This document shows, piece by piece, positions 23,878 through 30,664 of a stretch of 41,502 bases of DNA. Every line of letters begins with the position of its first letter. Position 1 is the stretch's first letter. The position numbers and the translations under genes are program-made. Origin of the DNA: an uncultured bacterium (lineage in GTDB: Bacteria; Verrucomicrobiota; Kiritimatiellia; RFP12; UBA1067); NCBI GenBank assembly GCA_902761275.1, contig CACWJS010000011.1, forward strand, positions 1 through 41,502, in the 5' to 3' direction. A model generated the notes under the pieces. It had not been told where the DNA came from, did not search any database, and worked only from the letters and a program-made list of their open reading frames with translations.

Positions 23878-25977
23878 GTAAAGGAACAGCATTTCGCGGT
23901 ACTTAGGAAGCGGCCACTTGTCGTTCGACACGACCGTCTCGAGCGCATCCGCGATCTTGCGGAGCTCCGCCATCCGTGCGAGGATGTCCATGGTGTCGAA
24001 GTTGTCCAAGGCGTCCTGCAGGCGGGTGATGCCCTCGTTCATCTTGACGAGACCGTTGCCGAGTTCCGCCATCTGCCCGTGAAGCATGTCGATTGCGACC
24101 TTCACGTTGCTCGAGTCGGTCTCGTTGTAGGCCTTCGCCGCCTCGAGATACTCGGCGCGGACCGCGGGAAGGATCATCGTCTTTGCGATGTCGACAGCTG
24201 CGTTGCCCTCGATGCGGACCTTCTTCTCGTATTCTTCGAGGAAGATCTCGTGACGGCTCTTGAGCTCGCGCTTCGTCATCACGCCGTATTTCTCGAAGAG
24301 CGCGACGTTCTCCTTCTTGCCGAGCGCCGCAAGCGCGGAGAGCGTGTCGGGCGCGTTGGGGAGTCCGCGCTTTTCGGCTTCCTTCGGCCAGTCGGACTCG
24401 TAGCCGTTGCCGTTGAACACGACGCGCTTGTGCTCCTTGAGCGAGGCCTGCAGTATCTTCTGGAGCGCGACGTGGAACGCGGCCGTATGCTCGCCCGGCT
24501 TCGCCTTTCCGGCGACCTTGGCGGCGTCGAGCTCGGCGGCAATCCTGTCTACCGCCTCTGCAACGATCGTGTTGAGGACGGTCATCGGGCCGGAGCAGCA
24601 GACGCTCGAACCAGGAGCGCGGAACTCGAACTTGTTGCCGGTGAACGCGAACGGCGACGTGCGGTTGCGGTCGGTCGCATCCTTCGGGATGGCAGGGAGC
24701 GTGTCGACGCCGATCTTGAGCGAGCCCTTCTCTTCGCGCTTGGCGCTCTTCGGGTTCTCGATGCGGTCGAGGACTTCGGCAAGCTGGTCTCCGACATAGA
24801 TGGAGATGACTGCGGGCGGCGCTTCGTTCGCACCGAGACGGTGGTCGTTGCCAGCACCCGCGACGGAGGCGCGCAGGAGGTCGGCGTGCTTGTCAACCGC
24901 CTCGATCACCGCGCAGAGCATCGTCAGGAACACTGCGTTCTCGTGCGGATCGGTGCCGGGGTCGAGGAGGTTCCTGCCGCCGTAGGCGACGGACCAGTTG
25001 TTGTGCTTGCCCGAGCCGTTGATGCCAGCGTAGGGCTTCTCGTGGAGAAGGCACTTCATCCCGTGCTTCTCGGCGACGTTCCTCAGTGTGTCCATCACAA
25101 GCATGTTGTGGTCGCTTGCGAGGTTCAGCTCCTCGAACTGCGGCGCGAGCTCGAACTGCGCGGGAGCGACTTCATTGTGGCGCGTCTTCGCCGGGATGCC
25201 GAGCTTCCAAAGTTCGCGCTCGACGTCGTTCATGAACGAGAGGACGCGGTCTGGGATCGTGCCGAAGTAGTGGTCTTCGAGCTGTTGTCCCTTCGCGGAC
25301 GGAGCGCCGAAGAGCGTACGGCCGGTGAGGACGATGTCGGGGCGCTTCTTCCAGTATTCCTTGTCGATGAGGAAGTATTCCTGCTCGGCGCCGAGCGTGC
25401 ACGCGGCGTGGCCCTCGGCGCGCCCGAAGAGCTTCATGAGGCGCTTCAGCGACTTGTCGAGCGCCTGCATCGAGCGGAGAAGCGGCGTCTTCTTGTCGAG
25501 TGACTCGCCCGTGTAGGCGCAGAACGCGGTCGGGATGCACAAGGTCGCGCCGTTCGAGTGGCGCTTGATGAACGCCGGGGAAGTCGGATCCCACGCGGTG
25601 TAGCCGCGCGCCTCGAAGGTGGAGCGGATGCCGCCAGACGGGAACGACGACGCGTCGGGCTCGCCGACGATCAGGTTCTTGCCGCTGAACTGCATGATCG
25701 GCTCGCCGTCCTTCAGTTCGAGGAACGAGTCATGCTTCTCGGCGGTGGAGCCGGTCATCGGGAGGAACCAGTGCGTGTAGTGCGTCGCGCCGCGATCCAT
25801 CGCCCAGTGGCGGATGCCGTGCGCGACTTCGCCCGCGATTGACGGATCGAGCGGTTTCCCTTCCCGGATCGTCGCCTGTAGCTTCTTGGCCGTGTCCTTG
25901 CTCAAATATGTCCGAATCGCCTCTTCGCCGAACACGTCTGCGCCGAAGCTGGTTGCAGCCTTTGTCTCTTCCGTCAT
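23875..25977 (-). CDS. glnA: Glutamine synthetase type III
   Basis: 700 residues, the size of GSIII (GlnN) rather than about 450-470 for GSI. Typical runs: THYTHWFLPMTG, AEQEYFLIDKEYWKKRP, NEVAPAQFELAP, KPYAGINGSGKHNNWS and GNDHRLGANEAPPA, the metal- and substrate-binding sites of the GS barrel. It makes glutamine from glutamate, ammonium and ATP. It is first in the leftward operon that then encodes three glutamine-using enzymes, and carries none of the repeat inserts. The ATG at 25977 has AAGGAACAAG upstream and a sigma-54 promoter at 26036-26051, implying induction under nitrogen limitation. Confidence 0.97.
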   Translation of the reverse strand: MTEETKAATSFGADVFGEEAIRTYLSKDTAKKLQATIREGKPLDPSIAGEVAHGIRHWAMDRGATHYTHWFLPMTGSTAEKHDSFLELKDGEPIMQFSGKNLIVGEPDASSFPSGGIRSTFEARGYTAWDPTSPAFIKRHSNGATLCIPTAFCAYTGESLDKKTPLLRSMQALDKSLKRLMKLFGRAEGHAACTLGAEQEYFLIDKEYWKKRPDIVLTGRTLFGAPSAKGQQLEDHYFGTIPDRVLSFMNDVERELWKLGIPAKTRHNEVAPAQFELAPQFEELNLASDHNMLVMDTLRNVAEKHGMKCLLHEKPYAGINGSGKHNNWSVAYGGRNLLDPGTDPHENAVFLTMLCAVIEAVDKHADLLRASVAGAGNDHRLGANEAPPAVISIYVGDQLAEVLDRIENPKSAKREEKGSLKIGVDTLPAIPKDATDRNRTSPFAFTGNKFEFRAPGSSVCCSGPMTVLNTIVAEAVDRIAAELDAAKVAGKAKPGEHTAAFHVALQKILQASLKEHKRVVFNGNGYESDWPKEAEKRGLPNAPDTLSALAALGKKENVALFEKYGVMTKRELKSRHEIFLEEYEKKVRIEGNAAVDIAKTMILPAVRAEYLEAAKAYNETDSSNVKVAIDMLHGQMAELGNGLVKMNEGITRLQDALDNFDTMDILARMAELRKIADALETVVSNDKWPLPKYREMLFLY

Positions 25978-26035
25978 TTTCTTGTTCCTTGTTTGGTTTG
26001 TCGAACGCGGTCATCGCATCCGCCGCCGAAGAAAT

Positions 26036-26051
26036 AGCACACGCCGTGCCA
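26036..26051 (-). promoter_or_regulatory. Sigma-54 promoter of the glnA operon
   Basis: Minus-strand TGGCACGGCGTGTGCT. The GG and GC dinucleotides of the -24/-12 elements have the required ten-base gap; one mismatch (GTGC for TTGC) to the TGGCAYRNNNNTTGCW consensus. The start is predicted near 26025, about 48 bases before the glnA ATG. Confidence 0.82.
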
Positions 26052-26092
26052 AGAAGACGAAATGCGCGAAAACGAAAGCGAGAGAAATGTTT

Positions 26093-26128
26093 TTAGCCGC
26101 AAAGAACGCAAAGGTCGCAAAGTGTGCG
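26093..26128. repeat. One-armed family C repeat in the glnA-glnK control region
   Basis: TTAGCCGCAAAGAACGCAAA followed by GGTCGCAAAGTGTG. It matches the left arm of the pyrG element (18819-18848). No complementary arm lies nearby. Confidence 0.75.
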
Positions 26129-26335
26129 ACGGCAACAACCGACAAGACATGTCATGCATAAGGCATGGGCATAACAGAAAATGTAATGCCGCTTCCGCGT
26201 CCAAGGGAAAGACATCCGACATTTCATTTTTTGTTATTGGCAAAGTTCCTCGCCGACAAGTTATGTCACCGCGACTCGGAGTGCGTCGCGCCTATTATCT
26301 GGAATAAAGGCCGGAAAACGCATCATTTGCAGACT

Positions 26336-26351
26336 TGGCACGATGCGTGCT
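26336..26351 (+). promoter_or_regulatory. Sigma-54 promoter of glnK-amtB
   Basis: TGGCACGATGCGTGCT, with the correct GG-N10-GC spacing and one mismatch (GTGC). It is followed by TAA exactly as the glnA promoter is followed by TA. The start is predicted near 26362, 35 bases before the glnK ATG. It rules out the in-frame ATG at 26343. Confidence 0.82.
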
Positions 26352-26396
26352 AAACACGCTGCGACGCTGCGATGGTCGCGGCGCAAGAAAGGAAAG

Positions 26397-26738
26397 ATGA
26401 AACTGATCATAGCCTACATTCAACCAGAGCGACTGAATGCCGTCAAGCAGGCGTTGTTCGCCCGCGAGATATACAAGATGTCCGTCACAAACGCACTTGG
26501 ATGCGGAAAGCAGGGCGGGTACCTACACTTGTACAGAGGCGCCGTCGAGGAAGTCACGCTCCACAAGAAGATGCGCCTTGCAATCGCGGTGAACGACCAC
26601 TACATCGACAAGACAATCGAGGCGATCATCGAAGGCGCACGCACGGGAGACATCGGCGACGGAAAGATCTTCGTCCTTCCGATGGACGAGTGCGTGAGAA
26701 TAAGAACCGGCGAGCGCGGCCCGTCGGCAATAGGGTAG
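26397..26738 (+). CDS. glnK: PII signalling protein GlnK, lacking the Tyr51 modification site
   Basis: 113 residues from the ATG at 26397. Numbering matches E. coli PII without gaps: Q39 in GCGKQGG, K58, the [12 protein letters not shown] loop and the C-terminal RIRTGERG are kept, so ATP and 2-oxoglutarate binding is expected. The T-loop reads [10 protein letters not shown] instead of YRGAEYMVDF, with Glu at position 51, so uridylylation or adenylylation at Tyr51 is impossible. The gene is directly followed by amtB, whose channel GlnK normally blocks when ammonium is ample. A sigma-54 promoter lies upstream. The upstream in-frame ATG at 26343 is inside that promoter. Confidence 0.93.
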   Translation: MKLIIAYIQPERLNAVKQALFAREIYKMSVTNALGCGKQGGYLHLYRGAVEEVTLHKKMRLAIAVNDHYIDKTIEAIIEGARTGDIGDGKIFVLPMDECVRIRTGERGPSAIG

Positions 26739-26739
26739 A

Positions 26740-26784
26740 GAGTTTAAAGTTTAAAGTTCAAAGTTTAAAGTTGAAAGTTGAAAG
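26740..26784. repeat. AGTTTAA heptad repeat between glnK and amtB
   Basis: Six contiguous seven-base units of the type AGTTTAA / AGTTCAA / AGTTGAA. They begin just after the glnK stop and end a few bases before the amtB ribosome site (AAGGTGA). They would be transcribed in the glnK-amtB message. Confidence 0.85.
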
Positions 26785-26799
26785 CTAAGGTGAAATCAA

Positions 26800-28095
26800 A
26801 TGGAACCTGAAATAACAACCGCAGCAGTTCAGACCAACCTGAACGTAGTCTGGACCCTCATCGCCGGCATACTCGTCTTTACGATGCAGGCGGGCTTCGC
26901 GCTCGTCGAGACCGGCTTCACCCGCGCAAAGAACGCCGCAAACATCATGATGAAGAACCTGATGGACTTCGAGGCGGGCTCGCTCGGATTCTACATCCTC
27001 GGCGCGGCGCTTATGTTCGGCGCAACGAAGCTCGGGGGCTGGCTCGGCTGGGGCGGGCTTGGCATGCCGTCGCTCTCGACCGGCGAAGGCGTCTGGGACT
27101 GGACGTTCCTCTTCTTCCAGACGATGTTCGCCGCGACCGCCGCGACGATCGTATCTGGCGCAGTCGCGGAACGCATCGAGTTCAAGAGCTATCTCATCTA
27201 CTCGGTGATCGTGTCGGCTATCGTCTACCCAATAAGCGGCCACTGGATGTGGGGATCGCTCGCGGGCGAGGCGTCGCAGGGCTGGATCGAGGCCCTCGGC
27301 TTCCACGACTTCGCGGGCTCGACGGTCGTCCACTCCGTCGGCGGCTGGATTGCGCTCGCTGGCGCAATCGCGCTCGGCCCGCGCATTGGAAAGTACCGTC
27401 CCGACGGCAAGCCGAATCCGATTCCCGGCCACTCGCTCGTCCTTGGAACGCTCGGCGTGTTCCTCCTCTGGATCGGCTGGTTTGGCTTCAACCCCGGCAG
27501 CTACACCGCCGGTATCGGCTCCATCGGCCGCGTCGCGATGACCACCAACCTCGCCGCATGCGCCGGCACGATTGCCGCGCTCGTCACCGCCTGGACGATC
27601 ATGGGCAAGCCCGACCTCACCATGGCGCTGAACGGCTCGCTCGCGGGTCTCGTCGCAATTACGGCGCCCTGCGACCTCGTGACCGCAAACGCCGCAGTCA
27701 TAATCGGACTCGTCGCAGGCATAATCGTCGTCCTCTCGGTGTTCGCGCTCGACAAGATCCACATCGACGATCCCGTTGGCGCGGTGTCGGTCCACTGCGT
27801 GAACGGTGTCTGGGGCACGCTCGCGGTCGGGCTCTTCGCGGCGCCTGCTGCGGCGGGCTACGGCAACGAGATGGTCGGGCTTTTCTATGGTGGCGGCTTC
27901 AAGTTCCTCGGCGTGCAGCTCGTCGGCGTGGGAATGACCGCGGTCTGGGCGCTCGGCACTGGTCTTGTGATCTTCTTCGCCCTGAAGAAACTCGGCATCC
28001 TCCGCGTCAGCGCGAAAACGGAGCTCAAGGGCCTCGACGTGACCGAACACGGCCAAGACGCCTACGCCTCGTTCCAGTTCTTCAGCAACACCTAA
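26800..28095 (+). CDS. amtB: Ammonium transporter
   Basis: 431 residues of an Amt/MEP/Rh channel with about eleven membrane helices. The N-terminal GFALVETGFTRAKNAANIMMKN motif region, the twin pore histidines H178 (STVVHSVGGW) and H332 (VSVHCVNGVWG), and the DDPVGAVS run are all present. It imports ammonium through the inner membrane and is gated by trimeric GlnK, encoded just upstream. The ribosome site AAGGTGA is seven bases before the ATG. No signal peptide is evident before the first helix. Confidence 0.97.
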   Translation: MEPEITTAAVQTNLNVVWTLIAGILVFTMQAGFALVETGFTRAKNAANIMMKNLMDFEAGSLGFYILGAALMFGATKLGGWLGWGGLGMPSLSTGEGVWDWTFLFFQTMFAATAATIVSGAVAERIEFKSYLIYSVIVSAIVYPISGHWMWGSLAGEASQGWIEALGFHDFAGSTVVHSVGGWIALAGAIALGPRIGKYRPDGKPNPIPGHSLVLGTLGVFLLWIGWFGFNPGSYTAGIGSIGRVAMTTNLAACAGTIAALVTAWTIMGKPDLTMALNGSLAGLVAITAPCDLVTANAAVIIGLVAGIIVVLSVFALDKIHIDDPVGAVSVHCVNGVWGTLAVGLFAAPAAAGYGNEMVGLFYGGGFKFLGVQLVGVGMTAVWALGTGLVIFFALKKLGILRVSAKTELKGLDVTEHGQDAYASFQFFSNT

Positions 28096-28164
28096 AACAA
28101 CCTTCGCAGTTGATTGCAACTCAGAAAGTTTAGAGTCGAAAAAAGAAAACAAATTTAAAGGGCC

Positions 28165-28971
28165 ATGAAAATGAAAGCAACCATAGCCATCCTGGCCGTC
28201 GCCGCGTCCTTCGCGGCGGCGGCAGCAGAGACGAACGAAGTCGAAAGTGCGGAATCCTCCGCGTTCTTCGTCGAAGCCTCGGTAGACGTCCTAAGCGACT
28301 ACATCTGGCGCGGCAAGATCTGCAACGGGAATCCCGTCTGGCAGCCGAGCGTCACGCTCGGGTACGACGCAGGGGACTTCGGAAAGATTTCCGCAAACGT
28401 CTGGGCCAGCATGGACTTGACGCACCGGCGCGGAACAATGAACGCAAGCCGCCACGCATGCGGAATCCAGGAGCTTGACTACACGCTCGCGTATGCCAAT
28501 TCGTTCGGACCCGTAGACATCGAGATCGGGCACATCTGGTACTCGTTCCCCTATGGCAACGGACGCTCCACCGAAGAGCTCTACGGAACCGTAGCGTACA
28601 ACAACCCGATTGTGACTCCGTCGTTCACTGCGTACTGGGACTACCTCGACACCGCCAAAAACGATGTCTCGGCCGCGTACGCGACATTCGCGCTCTCGCA
28701 CGAATTCGAGCCGATGGAGAAGCTGACCGTCACACCGTCGGCCGCCCTGAACTTCGCCAACCACGCCTACACAGGCTCGGCCGGCGGAACCGAGGCAACC
28801 GACTTTACGCTCGGAGTCGCGGCGTCCTACGCCGTCACGGAGTGGCTCTCGCTCGGAGCGCAGATCAACTACACATGGACGCCCTCTCACACGCTGCGGC
28901 ACGAGGGCTACATGGGCGAGGGCGAGCACCAGATCGTCTGGGGCGGCGTCAACGCAACGCTCAAGTTCTAA
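28165..28971 (+). CDS. Outer-membrane beta-barrel protein, TorF/Gcw_chp-like putative porin
   Basis: 268 residues with a signal peptide (MKMKATIAILAVAASFAAAA) and a body of alternating amphipathic strands ending in a C-terminal Phe, the outer-membrane sorting signal. The start of the barrel, DVLSDYIWRGKICNGNPVWQ, resembles the SDYxWRG region of the TorF/Gcw_chp putative porin family, members of which can be found beside glnK-amtB in Proteobacteria. From position it may help nitrogen compounds cross the outer membrane; that is inference. A strong hairpin terminator at 28979 closes the glnK-amtB-porin transcript. ATG 28171 is an alternative start. Confidence 0.7.
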   Translation: MKMKATIAILAVAASFAAAAAETNEVESAESSAFFVEASVDVLSDYIWRGKICNGNPVWQPSVTLGYDAGDFGKISANVWASMDLTHRRGTMNASRHACGIQELDYTLAYANSFGPVDIEIGHIWYSFPYGNGRSTEELYGTVAYNNPIVTPSFTAYWDYLDTAKNDVSAAYATFALSHEFEPMEKLTVTPSAALNFANHAYTGSAGGTEATDFTLGVAASYAVTEWLSLGAQINYTWTPSHTLRHEGYMGEGEHQIVWGGVNATLKF

Positions 28972-28978
28972 ACACTTT

Positions 28979-29022
28979 GCCTGCGGCGACGGTCTTTACG
29001 TATTTGCGCCGTCGCCGCAGGC
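28979..29022 (+). terminator. Hairpin terminator after the porin gene
   Basis: A perfect 14-base stem, GCCTGCGGCGACGG (28979-28992) with CCGTCGCCGCAGGC (29009-29022), and a 16-base loop, starting eight bases after the stop codon. The tail is CCCTTCT rather than a T run, so it may act as a weak intrinsic terminator or as a 3'-end stabiliser. Confidence 0.7.
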
Positions 29023-29070
29023 CCCCTTCTCAAGTGATTTACCCTAAATTCGCCAGTTTCTAGCCAAGAT

Positions 29071-29100
29071 ATTCTCCTGTATTCTCCTGTTCTTTGTGGC
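29071..29100. repeat. Tandem ATTCTCCTGT and family C fragment upstream of gltD
   Basis: Two copies of ATTCTCCTGT are joined to TTCTTTGTGGC, the end of a family C right arm. It lies in the 294-base gap between the porin and gltD, which otherwise holds the terminator, a TTTGTAAT/ATTACAAA inverted repeat (29150-29157, 29182-29189) and the sigma-54 promoter. Confidence 0.6.
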
Positions 29101-29219
29101 TTACACTTTCTATTTTCCAGCTGCCGTTTTTAGGTTTACAAGTTCAAGATTTGTAATATTCTAACGCCACTCTCGCGCCAGATTACAAAAAATGTAAAAA
29201 ACTGACCCTTTTAAGGCGT

Positions 29220-29235
29220 TGGCATGAGATTTGCT
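29220..29235 (+). promoter_or_regulatory. Sigma-54 promoter of gltD-glmS-gltB
   Basis: TGGCATGAGATTTGCT is a full match to TGGCAYRNNNNTTGCW with GG-N10-GC spacing. The start is predicted near 29246, 20 bases before the gltD ATG. The TTTGTAAT/ATTACAAA inverted repeat 31-85 bases upstream is a candidate regulator site. Confidence 0.88.
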
Positions 29236-29265
29236 AATCTCTTCACTTGATAAGCAAGGATTATC

Positions 29266-30654
29266 ATGAAGAGAATACACGACATCTATCGCCCGATGGA
29301 AGAGCGCAAAAGCGACTGGAACGAAGTCGAGAGGCCCCTTACCGACGACGAACTGAAGGAACAGACCTCGCGCTGCATGAACTGCGGCCAGCCCTTCTGC
29401 CATGCCTACGGCTGCCCTCTCGGGAATCTCGTTCCCGACCAGAACCGCGCCGTGGCGCAAGGCGACTGTAAACGCGCCTACGATCTCCTTAGCCAAAACT
29501 CCGACTTCCCCGAATTCACCTCGCGCATCTGCCCAGCTCTGTGCGAGGCTTCTTGTGTACACCAGCTCGACGAAGAGTCCGTCATGGTGCGACAGTCGGA
29601 GAAGCGCATCATCGAGACCGCCTTCAATTACGGCTGGGTGGTGCCGCGTCCACCCACGCAGGAAAACGGCAAGAAGGTGGCGATAATCGGCGCAGGCCCA
29701 GCCGGGCTTTCCGCCGCGGTCACGCTTCGCCGCCGTGGCTGGGCGGTCACGGTCTACGAAAGGCGCGCCAATATCGGCGGACTTCTCCGCTACGGCATCC
29801 CCTGCTTCAAGCTCGACAAGGCGCTTATCGAACGTCGCCGTAAGATCCTCGAAGCGGAAGGCATCAAGTTCGTTACTGGCTGCGAAATCGGCAAGGACGT
29901 TTCCGCGGAATGGCTCGCAAAGGAAAACGATGCCGTAGTCGTAGCAATCGGAACTCCTGCGGCGCGCGATCTCAAGATTCCAGGACGCGAACTTAAAGGA
30001 GTTCATCTCGCGCTTGAACTACTTGAGGGACAGAACCGCTTCCTCACCGGCGAGATTCCCGCAGCGCCGATTTCCGCCAAAGGCAAGAAGGTGCTGGTAA
30101 TTGGCGGTGGCGACACTGGCTCTGACTGCGTAGGCACGTCAATCCGCCAAGGCGCAAAGTCGGTGACGCAGATCGAGATCATGCCAAAGCCACCGGACGA
30201 GCGCGACGCCTCGACTCCTTGGCCACTCTGGCCTTACATGCTCCGCACGAGCTCCAGCCACAAGGAAGGATGCGAGAGGCGCTGGAACCTCAACTCGCTC
30301 AAGTTCGTCGGCTCCGAACCACCTAACCACCAAACTACCAAACTACCTAACCATGTCGCTGGCGTAGAGGTAGAGACCGTCGAATGGGAGTTCACTCCTG
30401 AAGGCAGGCCCGCGAAGTTTCATTCTGTGCCGGGCACGAAGGAACTCATCGAGGCCGACCTTGTGTTTCTCGCGATGGGCTTTACCGGCGTTCCGACCAC
30501 AAGCCCGATTGTCGCGCAGCTCGGCCTACAGCAGACGCCGCGCACCGCGCTTATACCGGATGCCGCAAAGAACATATACTGCGTCGGCGACTGCGCAAAC
30601 GGCGCGTCGCTCGTCGTCCGCGCGCTCGCAAGCGGCAAGTCGTTGCAGATATAG
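29266..30654 (+). CDS. gltD: Glutamate synthase small subunit
   Basis: 462 residues. The N-terminal cysteine clusters CMNCGQPFCHAYGCPL and CPALCEASCV bind 4Fe-4S centres. Two nucleotide-binding folds start GAGPAGLSAAV (FAD) and GGGDTGSDCVGT (NAD(P)H). It feeds electrons to GltB for glutamate synthesis. Residues about 350-364 (EPPNHQTTKLPNH) coincide with a DNA repeat and sit between ordinary strands. The C-terminal FAD motif GDCANGASLVVRA is complete. AAGGA precedes the ATG; it is first of three genes after a sigma-54 promoter. Confidence 0.97.
   Translation: MKRIHDIYRPMEERKSDWNEVERPLTDDELKEQTSRCMNCGQPFCHAYGCPLGNLVPDQNRAVAQGDCKRAYDLLSQNSDFPEFTSRICPALCEASCVHQLDEESVMVRQSEKRIIETAFNYGWVVPRPPTQENGKKVAIIGAGPAGLSAAVTLRRRGWAVTVYERRANIGGLLRYGIPCFKLDKALIERRRKILEAEGIKFVTGCEIGKDVSAEWLAKENDAVVVAIGTPAARDLKIPGRELKGVHLALELLEGQNRFLTGEIPAAPISAKGKKVLVIGGGDTGSDCVGTSIRQGAKSVTQIEIMPKPPDERDASTPWPLWPYMLRTSSSHKEGCERRWNLNSLKFVGSEPPNHQTTKLPNHVAGVEVETVEWEFTPEGRPAKFHSVPGTKELIEADLVFLAMGFTGVPTTSPIVAQLGLQQTPRTALIPDAAKNIYCVGDCANGASLVVRALASGKSLQI
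30317..30354. repeat. Family F repeat (CCAAACTACC type) inside gltD
   Basis: ACCACCTAACCACCAAACTA then CCAAACTACCTAACC. It shares about 20 nearly contiguous bases with the gltB copy at 36507-36550. It encodes PPNHQTTKLPNH in GltD and PPNYQTTKLPNH in GltB: same frame, same peptide. Confidence 0.87.
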
Positions 30655-30664
30655 GAAAAAGACC

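Larger units (their letters stand above)
25978..26396. other. 419-base divergent control region between glnA and glnK
   Basis: No gene. It holds back-to-back sigma-54 promoters at its two ends (26036-26051 for glnA, 26336-26351 for glnK), about 285 bases apart. Between them: a one-armed family C repeat (26093-26128) and a pair of GCATAA hexamers 13 bases apart (26156-26161, 26169-26174) within ATGCATAAGGCATGGGCATA, which could be an activator site. No classical NtrC palindrome is obvious. This layout would let one enhancer array serve both operons. Confidence 0.7.

Noticed and set aside
26343..26396. Upstream ATG for GlnK
   Set aside because: It lies inside the sigma-54 promoter, upstream of the predicted transcription start, and adds residues absent from PII proteins.
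26785..28152. Long minus-strand open frame over amtB
   Set aside because: Its composition is an Arg/Glu/Asp-rich shadow of a hydrophobic transporter gene, with no domain content.
29161..30006. Long minus-strand open frame over the start of gltD
   Set aside because: It is antisense to a well-supported gene and its promoter; high-GC codon structure commonly leaves such frames open.
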